Shown in pieces: positions 1-12,200 of a DNA stretch of 64,000 nt. The stretch's first letter is position 1; each line of letters starts with the position of its first letter. The stretch lies in assembly GCA_007644065.1 (NCBI GenBank), contig VJWN01000019.1:248001-312000 (forward strand), written 5' to 3'. The position numbers and the translations under genes are program-made. This DNA is from Margaritispora aquatica. Taxonomy: Eukaryota; Ascomycota; Leotiomycetes; Helotiales; Discinellaceae. A model generated the notes under the pieces. The model saw only the letters and a program-made list of their open reading frames with translations, was not told the origin of the DNA and made no database searches.

Positions 1-865
1 ATCAACTTACCACTTTTCAGCAAATGGGAGACTGCAATTGACGATCTTACTGCTGCTCTTGATATCACTCAGGAGGAAGTATATTTCATGGAAGCGAAGT
101 CTACTTTTGTCCAAATCATGAGATCCATTCCTAACAATAGCGCTGTTGCACGGAGACCATTAAGATTGGAAAGAGTAGCCGATGCCGCCGCGACGTCAAG
201 GAATGATGCCGTAATGGTACGCAAGGGCATAAGAGCCATGGAGCTCTTAAGCCAGTTACAAGAATTGCAAGTCATCGACAAGTCGGACCAATTCAGCCTG
301 CTTCGGGATGAGGTTGAGCAGGAACTGCAGCATCTCGGCTCGCTTAAAGATGGAGTGGTGATTGAGACACAAAAACTGGAGGAGGTATTCAAGACTATCC
401 GGGATCACAACACATATCTCGTCGGTCAACTGGAAACTTACAAGAGCTATTTGCACAATGTTCGCAGTCAGAGTGAGGGTACAAGGCGTAAGCAACAGAA
501 GCACCAGGTGCTTGGTCCGTACAAATTCACACATCAAGCATTGGAGAAAGAGGGTGTCATCCAGAAGAGCAATGTCCCAGATAACCGGAGGGCAAATATC
601 TACTTCAATTTCACCAGTCCTCTCCCAGGCACATTTGTCATCTCTTTACACTACAAGGGTATGTCCATCGTGTTTTATGGCTAGAAGTTTGCTAACAAGA
701 CTAGGACGCAACCGTGGGCTCCTCGAGCTTGATCTCAAGCTGGACGATCTCCTCGAAATGCAGAAAGATAACCAAGAAGACCTCGATCTCGAGTATGTGC
801 AGTTCAACGTTCCGAAAGTCCTCGCCCTTCTCAACAAGAGATTCGTAAGAAAGAAGGGATGGTAA
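1..865 (+). CDS. RasGAP/IQGAP-type GTPase-activating protein, C-terminal part (partial)
   Basis: Only the 3' end of the gene is in the window. The frame is open from base 1 to 658; an intron at 659-704 (GTATGT donor, GCTAAC branch, CTAG acceptor) joins it to 705-865, which ends in TAA. The visible part, about 270 residues, has a long helical stretch followed by a small domain ending LLNKRFVRKKGW. This order matches the RasGAP C-terminal domain found after the catalytic GAP domain in fungal Ras GAPs (S. pombe Gap1, Aspergillus GapA) and IQGAPs. By homology the protein would switch off Ras at the cortex; the catalytic arginine-finger region lies outside the window. Bases 1-20 end in TTTTCAG and could be the tail of an intron, so the first codons are uncertain. 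Confidence 0.82.
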
Positions 866-2096
866 ATGGGATCCTGACTTCGAATTTCCCCGTGGCCAAA
901 CTATTTTCAGAGGCGCAAACGGGACTGTAAGATGGGAGGAAGGGCTTGGATAACGAAATCGGAACAACTTGCAATGCTGGATGAGATTGGTGCCAGGAAT
1001 GGATGGGTGGATGGCTCGGAGTTTTAAGTTTGCACTTGCGTTGATTTGAGGAACTACCCATCATTTCCGGCGAAGCTGGTATCCTGTTTATTTTATTTGG
1101 CAAGCAAGGGCCAGAAATGCGAGGCGAAGGAGGCGTTTTTACGATGGGTGGACGGTCGATTCGACATTTGCTTGACTTGCCTGTTTGTTGCTTTTTGCTT
1201 GAGCGCACTGGGTTGGCACTATACCTCCTTTCCTTGCTTAATCACTTTGCTTTACTTTCTATCGGTTGTTTATTCTCTTGCTGCAATACACTGCACTGCA
1301 CACTGCTCTACCTAGCAGTTATTTTTTTTTTTTTCGTTTCCAACTGTCACTTTCTTGAAATATGTAGTCCTGGTCTTAATCGGTGGAAAAGAGCGTTGTT
1401 TATAGCATTAGCTCTTCATTCTTTTATTTGTCTCTATGGTACCTTTTGGTGCAGTTTTCCTTGCGTCTTTTTTTTTTTGCAAAGCGGGGCGGGGTGGAAT
1501 GAGCATCGATTGATTGATTACTTGAGTGGATGGGGAAGGGGCTTCCATCTTTTATTTCGGCTGGTCCGGGGGATTTTGTTTGTGTAGTTATGTCATTGGT
1601 ACTGGAAGTTGAAGGATGATAGCATTTGCTGAGGACGGGGGGGGTTATGGATTGAAGCACTAAGATGAATAGTGCAGAGAGGGATGAGAGGTGATGGGAT
1701 TTTGATACTTCATGCATGTATGGATATGAATTGTGGATTGGCATGGCCTGGCTGCAATGGATTGATTAGGATGAACAGCAAATGAACAGCTGATGACTGA
1801 AGGAATGGCTCCGGTTTTTAAGTGTAATATCATGAATGAGTAAATATACCCTGTGTCCCTCGAATTTTACTCTGGGACGAGACCATGTATCCTATTTCGA
1901 CACCGAGTGGTGTCGCGTATGCTGTGTCACGCATGCAGCACGGCAAGCCGCATTTCACATCAGCTCGCCTTGTTTTGGATTTCGTTTGCCTTGCTTCATC
2001 CCTCAACCAAATCTTCGCTGCATATTTCCTTCAGATGTTTGATTTCTCATCCTCGTTACGTACCTGCGGCAGCAAAGCGGATCCAGATAGCCAAAG
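866..2096. other. Intergenic region, no gene supported
   Basis: 3' flank of the RasGAP gene and 5' flank of the deaminase-fold gene. It contains homopolymer T runs (about 1321-1334 and 1470-1479). Open frames here are short, overlap on both strands and carry no recognisable domain. The 147-codon frame at 1885-2328 runs into the next gene in another phase and is its shadow. Confidence 0.6.
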
Positions 2097-3955
2097 ATGT
2101 CTCCTGCGAACGTCATTGTCGATCCCTACGAGGCAGCGAGCTTCTACCACAACGTCCTGGAACTGCAAAAGAAGACACATGAGCCAGGCGAGCCGATCAG
2201 CTATCGAGGCCGGTCATACGTTAGTGGGGTCAATTATGTCCTACTCCATGAAGAAGAGCAGCATCTCGCCGACGACCTGGCATTTCTGGCACAGACGAAG
2301 TCAGGACCGTATGGTGTATCGGCTGTAACTCTCGAGCAAACAATTGATCCTATCGGCTTGATCGTGAGGCTAGCAGCTAACAAGACACCATCTGTGCAGG
2401 TCGTGGAGGACTTGAGAGGGGTGCTTGCGATTGTGAGCGAAAGTGCGAAGACCGGTAAGGGCTGCTCCAAACTACCTAACTGTGACGGGATGTTGTTTGC
2501 TGAAGTAGGCGCGTAATAGGTAGGAATCGTGAGATATTCAGAGCTAGAATTTTGGAGTCAGTGATTGAGATGAGTAAAGAGCGAATACTCACAAGAATAC
2601 AATCGAAGAACAAGAAGAAGTCCTGGCCACCTAGATCTGGTAAATCCGGAAAGCCATTGTATCAGAGGGTTGGTGACTTGACAACTAGTACTGCGTCACT
2701 TGGGTTATTAGGTCTAGAAAGGGCCAATCTAACAGAACAATTAATGTTCTTGAAATCGGCATTGGAAGCTGTGGAAAATAGCTTACCAGATCATCGTGTT
2801 GACACATTGAAGGCGGTGGTCATCCGATGTTTTGACATATCCCAGCTTAACTCTCAGTCTTTCGAATCCTATCTCCAAAATAACGGCATCGAAAAAGAGC
2901 TTTACGAGTCTCGTACAGTGGCTGAAATTGACAAAATTGCTAGGTATTATGGATTAGTCAATGACTTAGTACGCTTCAGTCGACGTCGTGATTGCAGCAG
3001 TATGTTTGGCAACTTAACGCTTGAAGTGCTGACAGCGCCATCGAGAAGTGTACCTGTTGGTGTAAGTCAGTCATGTATGGTGCATGGTGAAGTACAACTC
3101 GTTTTGTACCATTCTCATTTCTCTTCGGAGGCTCGTGCAGGACCACGGGCAATTGGATCGAGCAAATCGACTTGCTTCTTGTGTGATCTTTTTGTGAAAA
3201 AGCATGGGCGGTTTTTCGTCTCGGGCACTCATGGCAGGTTATATGAACAGTGGCGAATTCCACAACATGATTGGATGAGTCAAGAGCAGGTGAAAATGTT
3301 GAAGGGCGTTGTGCGTGAGATGAACACTGTACTAGAGGGCTTGGTTGTCAATGGGAGAAGACGAGGTCTCCAGTCAGCAAGCGGAGCTGAGAGCAAAGCC
3401 CACATTTTCTTGGTACCAGCTGGTGCAGTGTTACTGAGCCCAACTGCCAGTGCTGTGTCGACGTTACGGGGGTCCCATATTCCACAGATCGCACATCCCA
3501 GAGCCAAGGTCATCGAGGAGGTTGTCTGCGATCAAGAGCCAACATTGGACATGCAAGATTCAGCAGCCTCTCATGTTAAAAAAGAAGATCTGCCGATGGA
3601 GATCCAGACCCTGAGCGCAATGTCTTCTATTGCTGGCTCATTATCCACTGTGGTACTGCAGAAGTCTATGTTCACCGAGAACGATCTGCCACTCAAGATC
3701 AAGGTCTGGCCAGATATGATGTCTTGCTCACTCCTTATTGGGAAGGTGAAGTACACGTTCGATATTCGCGATCTTGAACACGGCACGGTCTCTGTCTCAA
3801 AATCCATGGGCTGTGATAGTACGAAGCTAGATGTCAGAGGTACGGAATTGGAGCATGATTTGGATTTGCTGCCAATAGAGGACGAGAGAAGCTTAAGTGT
3901 CGTGATCCATGACGGTGGGAAGAACGAACTATTGATCGTTGTTAGCTGGGTTTGA
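2097..3955 (+). CDS. OTT_1508-like deaminase-fold protein (fungal nucleic acid/nucleotide deaminase family)
   Basis: Two exons: 2097-2454 and about 2562-3955, giving roughly 583 residues. The GTAAGG donor at 2455 is clear. The acceptor CAG at 2559-2561 keeps phase and gives KTVIEMSKERI; an alternative GAG acceptor at 2543 also keeps phase. The core carries a zinc-deaminase signature: HGE at about residues 294-296, in MVHGEVQLVLYH, then CFLC at about 324-327, in STCFLCDLFVKKHGRFFVSG, followed by GTHGRLYEQW. An HxE plus CxxC pair spaced like this, with the GRLYxxW ending, is typical of the OTT_1508-like deaminase family, which is expanded in fungi. His and two Cys would bind zinc and Glu would be the proton shuttle. 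Substrate is unknown. The N-terminal about 280 and C-terminal about 200 residues match nothing I recognise. Confidence 0.75.
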
Positions 3956-5452
3956 AACCAGATTCGATCGTGCTTGTACTATACCTAGCTCAAGAAACAA
4001 TTGTGAGCCTGGGGAGCGGGCATGATGCCTTGCGTAAAGAGAAGAGATGGTCATGGTTTATAGTACAATGGTCCTGAGGAAGATTTGGGTAGTGGGAGGG
4101 AACTCGGTGATATGGTGCACAGCTGATGAATAAATATCATCAAGTCCAGACAAATGAGGAAGATGATGATCAACGGAATTGGTGGAGAGAAGTAATGGCG
4201 TAAAAGAAAGGTAATGAATGAAAGTACGGTGATAAAACTAAAAGGGTATGAATCGTAAGGAAGGAGCTGGGTGTCAACCCAAAGAAGGAAGCATATCTCT
4301 TTCAAATTCTTCGAAAGACCAACGAAGGTTTTGTACAGTACATACCTTACATGGCCAAATCAAAATTAAATTTAGAAATAGCACTATCATTCAAAATTGG
4401 ATGGAAAATACATATCAACCCATGATAAGAATGTTCTTACCAAAGCTACCTACTAAATGCAAGACCTTTGCATGTATATAATTTTATTGAGATTACACAA
4501 CTGTAGTCTAGTGGATGAGATCATTACGGAAACATACATAAATATTTTCTTATGGTATGAAGATGCGAGTGGGCAATTTGACTATTGTGTCAGAATTGGG
4601 GAAAATAGGCAAGTCCTTTACCCAAATCATCCATTCTCCCCTCGCTTAATTCTCCTCACAGAGAAGAGATTCTATACATGTGTAGGATCAACTGGCACAT
4701 TCAACATAGTAGAGATACTGATAATGGGGCATTCTAGGATATAGCATTTATTAATTCTGACACACCAAACTCATGTGTTGTCATCCCAACCCATCTACTA
4801 CCAGTCAGATCCAATCTTATTCAATATTCGGTCGCAGGCTTTTTAAAAGGCGAGAGGGCTGAAAGAGCTTCGTAGCCTCAAACACAAACGATTGAATCAA
4901 ATTGAGTTGGATCAGAAATTTCACAAAGTGGTGGAAATCTTAGCTTAGCCAAGATATCAATATGGAAGATGGACAAACTCCCAATAAATTCGCATTATCC
5001 TACACTCGTCTAATTTGGAATTTGCTGTTCTGGATGCGAACATCTCCTCCGCTATAAGCTCCATAGCGGATAGGCAAGTCGTGATCCATAATATCGTATC
5101 CGCATGCACCATGTGAAATCCCACCTGTAGGATTTTCCTTGCCAGTAACATTTACACCCCGATGCGTTTTACACCCAGATGCAACCAATCCTGTGAATAT
5201 CCATGCCGTCGTCAAACTCCATAAAAGGAAAGCACACCCCTAAAGATCTTCCGCTATAGTGCAATGCATGCACGCATGTTAAGAGACAAGCCAAAGCAGC
5301 TACTCCAGAAAATGATGCAAACCGTGCAATGCTGGTAACCATCCTCCATAAAGCAATTCTATGCTGCTAGTTACTTCCAATGTGCGTATTGTGACATCAT
5401 ACAAAGATGTCGAAACAGATTGGTTGTTGGTACTGGGAGTACCTAGTTCACA
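3956..5452. other. Intergenic region between convergent genes, no gene supported
   Basis: 3' flanks of the deaminase-fold gene (+) and the NYN gene (-). It is AT-rich with scattered short frames on both strands, none with family motifs or usable splice combinations that I could find. Confidence 0.55.
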
Positions 5453-7288
5453 TCACTGGACTCTTTGATCAAGACGCATTAGATGTCGGCCATTAGACTG
5501 AAGGGTCCCGCTTTGGGTATATGTGTTCACGTAAACAGCTAGGATTTGATGTCAGCAAATCCAATTGCACGTTATCAAGGTATGCGATCTCAAAGTCTGT
5601 ATATCGTACGAAATCCTGGAATCAAGGAGAGGTATAACTTACCGAGCATCTCTTCGCAAAATTCGTCTAGTTCGATAATGCGCAACTGATCCCCCCACTT
5701 CTCTAACAATTGAGGAGATCGATATTCATAACTTAGTCCTTTCTGCCAAGCCACAACTTCCACTTTCCAACCCTTTAATAGTGCCCTCTCAACATTCTTT
5801 AAAAACCCACCAGAGTACTCTGCAGCCGCAGCGTCACCACTGGCAAGAACAATCGTTGACGGTTTCTCGGTGTCTACTAAGCTTTCAAGCATTTTCATTT
5901 GCAATAATTCGTCAACAGCTTGTTCTTGGTTCTTTCCTAGTCTAGAGCCTCGATCAGATGCACTTGAATTTCCAGAGGTGGCATAGCCTAAACCAATGCC
6001 ATGATTCGGGTATATTCGGTGACGATGTTTCGGGAGCTTGGAAACCCTTACGAGGATATTCAGCTCATAACCATACTGTCTGGCGTCTTCAATGTGATTG
6101 TGTAGCTTCACAGGATCTCCTTGTGGCTAGCAAAGAAGTTAGCATGAAAGTACAATTAAGATGCATGAAATGCTGTGCAGAAAGACTATGAGTGTGAAAT
6201 ATTGAAATGTGCGTCAAACTTACTGAACCTATTGTTGAGCCAACAAGAACTCGCCTGGCCACCTTCCTGCCTCGCTCCAAAATCAGAGCCAGTGAGGAGA
6301 AAGACAATGGCAGATAACGAACGTTATGCTGAGACGGAATACCTCTCAGAAGTTTCATCTTTTGTTGATAGCCGATTGCAATGTTTGACATATCTACAAA
6401 TATCTTGAAAACTGTCAGTAATCTCCAAACCCTCAGCAGATTAAGCTCGCTGGTGATCAGCTACACCTTTAAATTATAGTAACTTACGTGTATGCCACCT
6501 TCATCAACACTTCCTCCCAGTCTGTGAATAGCGTGTTCATATTCCTCATTCTGCTCTGTGCCTAGTTTCTTAGCCATCTTTTTGATGAGTTTGGCCTTTT
6601 GTTCATTGTTGGTGAGTGTGTATATGGGGTGGATTCCAGAAGGGTCTAAGAGAGGTGTCGTTAGAGCAGGAGGTGGCTTGGGTCCCAGGTCAATTGGATT
6701 ATGTGGCAAATGTACAGAATGTGGAATAAGTGCTGTAACCGTATCGAATGGTATGTCCAAGACATGCCGAGGACGCTTTCTTAGTTGGCGACTGGATTTG
6801 GGCGTAGGAGTAGTCGGGCACTCAACATCTGGCACATCCTCTGCAAAATCATCCAGCAGATGTCTAACTATTTGCGGGTCCAATTGTACTGCCTGGTTCT
6901 TGTGCGATTCTGCCAAGTCTTTGTTCACTGGCTGGTCCTTCCATTGTACTGATTTCACTGTCCTGGGTGCAGCACCTTCAAGAGGCTCTGCCTTGTCAGA
7001 GTTGTCTTCAGGCGCAGATGTTGGCGGGGTAGAGGGATTGGATGCGTCGTCATGAAAGTCGGTCGCAATAGGCGTCTGTACTCCACAAAAGTCGAACAAT
7101 CGCTCAAAGTCGCCGAGGCCATTCGACGATTTCGCTTTGGGATTGAAGTTGGCACAATTGGGTACTGCGCTTTGAGGAGGAGGTTCACCGAGATCGACTT
7201 CAGCACGAAATGCTCGGCGGAATCTGCGGACGTCCTTGAAGTCCCAGAAGCCGGTAGACTCTTCACTATCAGATCCAGAGTCTATCAT
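5453..7288 (-). CDS. NYN (PIN-like) domain protein, putative ribonuclease
   Basis: Reading on the minus strand, the exons are 7288-6488, 6403-6224, 6126-5643 and probably 5538-5453; introns of 84, 97 and 104 bp keep phase. The first about 265 residues are low-complexity and acidic/proline-rich. The NYN domain then begins at GGIHIFVDMSNIAIGYQQK (first acidic residue of the PIN-like site) and continues through GRKVARRVLVGSTIGS, KNQEQAVDELLQMKMLESL, STIVLASGDAAAAEYSGGF and GWKVEVVAWQKGLSYEY, ending at RIIELDEF. The conserved Asp of VDMSN, the acidic Glu/Asp of the AVDELL helix and the Asp of SGDA are all present, so a metal-dependent RNase site is plausible. The last exon is less sure: a GCTGACATCAAATCCTAG branch/acceptor supports it, while reading through the donor gives a short tail ending at about 5590. 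Confidence 0.78.
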
Positions 7289-7950
7289 ATTGTGGTATTA
7301 AAGTTGAAGATGTTTGAGCAAAAAAAAAGGGTAGATCGAGTATTAAGGTGGAGGCGGTTTAACTCTATAGACTCAATGTTAGCTGATTGAGTATATGTGG
7401 GTGAGAGCTTGCAAGTGAGCAACATACTGATGCTTTTGAACGTAAATCGAGATGCCCATAGTGTACACGGTCCGCCGTTGCTTTATTGTATCTGGGAGAA
7501 GTGAATGGGTTACGGCGAGGGCGAGTCACTTTACATTTGTTCTCGATCCCAAATGTCATGAGGTTGCCATTCGCCTTGGCATCGTCTACCCTGAGTGGCA
7601 AAAGCTACACCCTAGCTCATAGCATCCTTGTCATCAGGTAGCTAGCTACCTACCCCATTTTCTTACCCCAGAGTATTTAAGGTCGGATCGTGACATCACT
7701 GGATTACTTCGGATCAAAGACCTATTCTAGCTACAATACCTTAAATCGACTCAAGACAAGCACGACGGAAATGTTTCGGTGGCCTCAATCATAGTCGATT
7801 ACAGCAAGATATCCATCTCTTAGGGATACTGATGGAAGTTTGGTAGGTCTTAAATATTAGTGGTGAGTTGATCTCAACCTCGTTTAAGGTATATACTCTG
7901 GCATCCCTCTCTATCCTTTTGGGGGATATTGCCTTCTATATTCACCCAAG
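7289..7950. other. Upstream flank of the NYN gene, no gene supported
   Basis: 5' flank of the minus-strand NYN gene. A run of A residues lies at about 7321-7328. Nothing else recognisable. Confidence 0.5.
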
Positions 7951-8455
7951 ATGTCGCCCTTAGCTACTACCAGTCAAGCTAGTGAGTCTCAAACCCTTAG
8001 ATCATCAACTGAGATGGATGTTAATGTTTGATAGAGCCCGAGCAGCTATCAGCTGGGTGAATGACTCAGACACTGGGAATCCATTCAGCCAGGACAGATC
8101 ACCGAGCAGGAAAGAGAGATTGAGATGGAGAATGATCATCACAGGAAATCCAACATGCTGTAAGAATTATATGATGGCCAAGGACGCATTCAATACATGC
8201 TGGCAGTGTGCTTCAAGTGCCAAAAAGATTAACAATGCCTTGGGTGCGTTGCCTCCCTGCGTTGCTTCCCTTGTGGTTACAATATCAAGCGATCGATGCA
8301 GAGAGCCAGACTTTCAGGGTCTAGATACGAAAGCACCACCGGCGCAAACAAGAAAGGGTCTCTGAGTAAGAAATTTATACGAGGTTACTTTTACAGATCC
8401 CGAATAATAAGTCACATTTGTTTTTCACGAGTCGAAGCGACCCTTCAGCACCTTT
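7951..8455 (+). pseudogene. Possible broken or unresolved small gene
   Basis: ATG at 7951 opens MSPLATTSQA and is followed by a good fungal intron, 7982-8034 (GTGAGT donor, TTAATG near a GATAG acceptor). The next exon reads KPEQLSAG then hits TGA. Downstream, other frames look protein-like: PGQITEQEREIEMEND (about 8089-8136), GRIQYMLAVCFKCQKD (about 8180-8227) and a Cys-rich stretch beginning CLGCVASLRCFPCGY (about 8236-8280). These pieces lie in different frames and I could not join them with convincing introns. It could be a small Cys-rich gene with introns I misplace, a frameshifted relic, or chance. I do not recognise the family. Confidence 0.25.
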
Positions 8456-9039
8456 AATACAAATTGATTAACTTCTTACTCCAAATAATACAATAAAATT
8501 CTTCGAATGTAGCAAAAGAATTGAGAGCGAGTTCAAAGACCGCAAATACTTCAAAGAACTTGACAACAAACGAAACTCCAAACAAAGAAAGACGAATCCC
8601 GAAAACGGGAATTTGACCTCGAAGTAGAGGTTTGACCAATCAGTTGTCGAGATTCAGTAGTACATCCAACAAGCCTCATTTCTCGCAAACAAAAACATTT
8701 TGAAATTTCAACTTTTCAGCTCGTCTTTTTTCTTGCACATTTTCGAATTATTCCGCCATTTTTCATTCTTAGAGCCTCGTCTAAGATTCTTCAGCATTTA
8801 TACGTTTTTTCTGCAAGGTGTTGGAGCTTGCTTTTATCCTGTGTATCATTTAATGTTTCCGTTTGAAGCTCAAACTTTCTAGTCTCGTGGGAGAAGGTCT
8901 TCTGCTCTACCTGGGTGCTAAGCTCGGAATATCAAATCCATTTGATCCAAGCCCGGTGAGACTTTCCATGGGGCACCTATAAAGCGTCTAAGTCTAGTAC
9001 AGCAGTGACCTTTTCCTAATTTGGAATCCTATGTACTGA
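8456..9039. other. AT-rich upstream region of the DNA methyltransferase gene
   Basis: Contains no long frame with coding character. It probably holds the promoter and 5' exon(s) of the methyltransferase gene. The sequence ACTGACCCCCACTAG at 9036-9050 looks like an intron branch and acceptor leading into the frame that continues into the gene. Confidence 0.45.
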
Positions 9040-9216
9040 CCCCCACTAGCTCGCATCAACGACAGCTCTCTATCATCTCCAGGACCTGGGAATTGTTCTC
9101 CTACATTATCGCAGAGTTCCTTTACTACCTACAAACACCGGCGTTCGATTGACTCTGACATAGGAGAAATAACACCTAGAAACTCGGCGTTACCGAGTTT
9201 AATTTCGAGACAGACT

Positions 9217-12200
9217 ATGACTTTGAACGTCCCTAGAGAAGAGAAGTCACCCGAGTCAATTCGTCATGGCACTGAAGAACTTCAGAGCAGCGGGAAATTT
9301 AGATTTGATAGGCGCTTAAGCGATTCCGAACAGGGCTCTATTATGAACACTGACGACGAGATGATGTCAAACCTTGAAATTGACGGTATGACGACGTCGG
9401 AGCTTTCCTCTCCATTAACTGAAACTGAATGTCTGTTGCGAGATGACATGCAAGACATGAAAGACGTGCAAATTGCCCACGCAAAATCAAGAATGCCTGG
9501 TTTCAAACCCACTCTTGAGCTACAGAAAGAGTCTGATGTCGTGCGTATCCTGCTGCAGCATTCAAACCTGGAGGAATCAACGAAAAATCATGCACAGGAC
9601 TTAGAACAGTTGTTAGAGCTCCCCGATCCTGATACTGAGTTCACTGAGTTTATTTTATCTGATTTTGAAATCTATTTGCCGTTTGTTTGGAAGCATGCTT
9701 GGGAACTGCGAAGTTTGAACTGTCTTGCAACTAAAATTGCCCATTCGAGTTTTGTAGGTCCACTTAGTCCAACTACGATTTGGATAGGACTATGGGAGTC
9801 ACAAGCTAATCTGGTTCCAGTTGCTTGATGGAATCTTAAGTGTTGGGCCATCAAGACATTACGTTCAGGGCGTTCCCTTTAAGATTTGCTCAATAGGCAA
9901 TTATGGGGTCGAACATCATCATGTTGGATCTGAGATATGGGTACAATCGCAGCTGAATAAAAACCATAACATACACTACCGTTTGCAATCTCCTACTCCG
10001 GAGTATAAGCGCTTTCATGATGGGTTCATGTGGTTAGCAAACCTTGCAAAGCACTTCGTTGACTATTGTCAAGAGTCAGCTAGTTCGGGTGTTTCTGTGT
10101 GGGACTTCCGGACCAACTTCTCACAATGGATCAAGGAAAAACACTCGAGCTCCTCTGAGTTTCGTGCATGGTATGACGAATACGGTAGGAAAGACTTCAG
10201 AGGCGCGGTGGTAAGGAACATTCACTTTCTATACAAGGAAGCCATTGGCGTGTACCCAAAGCTCGATTCTTTACGTATTTGGAATGAGTTACTGCATCTA
10301 AACGCCGTCCCATACCAAGAGCCTAAGGAAAATATGACTGTTGTCACCCCGTATGTGTACGAGTGCTTTAAGGATTCGAGATTTGGTCATCTTCTGAAAG
10401 CTGTCACCTCTTGTGATATGTCAGAAGCTCAGCATCAACTGCAAGGAGAAGTACTCCATCTGACTGGGAATGCCGACTTATCTCCTCCGCTTTTAAACTC
10501 CTCTGTGAACAATTGCAAACCAGCCAGCAAATCATTAAGGACGGATGTTGAGTCTGAAGCGCAACATACTCAGGAGGTGCTGGTGCAGAGGGGAAGATTC
10601 ATCTCGTCAATAAAAGCTGGTGATGTGCTTTCTGTGACTAAGGATGGAGAAAACTCGGTCTGGAAAGATGAAGTCAGTCGTTGGAAAGCAGCTGATAATT
10701 GCTGGTATATTTACGTCCAGCGAGCTCATGTCTCTAAACGAGGTGGGCGATCATTTGATGCTATTTGGTTGTACAAACCATCGGATACGAGTGAGTATGG
10801 ATGTTCTATTGCTATTGTTGATTATTTTCAAATCTTGCTTTCCAGCAACAAACTGAGCATACAACCATCGGTCCCAGATGATTTTGTAAGGGGCTAATCA
10901 TACAACAGTGTGTGCGAAAATGAAATATCCCTTCCCAAATGAGCTGTTTCTCTCCGACAACTGCACCTGCCTGCAAGTAAGAGTGAAAGAAGACGAGGTA
11001 ATAGACAAAATCAACGTCAACTGGCATGCATCAAGCTCAACTTCGGGATTCTTCATTAGGCAAACATATCTCGAGAATGTCAGATTCGTCACGCTTAAGG
11101 ATGAGCACAAAACATGCGAGCATTTGAGACCATATCAACCAAAACTTGCGCCAGAGCTACGATATCCAGTCGGACAAACAGTGCTCGCACCTCCACGAAG
11201 AAAAACCAAGAATGCACTCGAAGTGTATGAAATCGCTCAACATATTTGCCCAATTCCCAATAGCAATATTCAATCTGTGATGTTGCGACGGCTCAAGCGA
11301 CGAATTGAAGTCGATGGCAAGGGACGACCAAATGAATTGGTATACACCACTCGAATGGAGAGACTCAATATCGAAAAGATCGAAAGCAGCTGTTTTGTTC
11401 GATTCTATTCTCAGAACGATGTAGCTGATGGCAACATACCTGCACCATATTGTCGAGATGGTACAGGAAATGCATTTTACATTTCCTCCAAACTGGTAGA
11501 AGCTAATGGCAGCTTGATATTAGAGCCTCTGGGCAGTGATATTCCTCGCACTTTAATACAAGGATTTGACCCTTCTGTTAAACCCATCAAGCGTAAGCTT
11601 CGAGGTTTAGATTTGTTAGTTATTTCTCTGATGTCTGTATCATATCTGTTCAACCTCCCTCGATTGCACAATTGGGAAGTATAAAACACCGCGTATTCTT
11701 AAGACTCGCGCTTGACAGGTCTTTCTCTTTTGATTGTGGTCTGTTTGATGATTGCTAACATTGAATAGATATTGCGGTGGTGGCAACTTTGGAAGGGGCC
11801 TTGAGGAAGGCGGTGCTATTCATAACGAATGGGCGGTAGATATTAGCAAGTGCGCAATACACACGTACTATGTCAACCAGAAGGATCCCACAGATTGCAG
11901 CCTTTACTTTGGGTCAGTCGATGACATGTTTATGGAAGCTTTAAAGGGCAATCCTAAAGGTTCAGACCACATCCCTCTCCCAGGAGACGTAGAGTTTCTA
12001 GCTGCCGGCAGTCCCTGTCAAGGCTTTAGTAATATCAATATGCACAAACAAAATGAAAAGGCACTGAAGAACCAGTCCATGGTCACCTCTGTGGCTGCGT
12101 ACATAGATTTTTACCGACCAAAGTATGGCATGTTAGAAAATGTGCTCGGCATGGCTCAAAAGGGCAAAGGCAGAGACGAAGATGTGCTTTCACAACTCAT

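Noticed and set aside
4248..4744. Short plus-strand frames in the gap after the deaminase-fold gene
   Set aside because: AT-rich, no conserved motif, and no splice combination producing a longer product.
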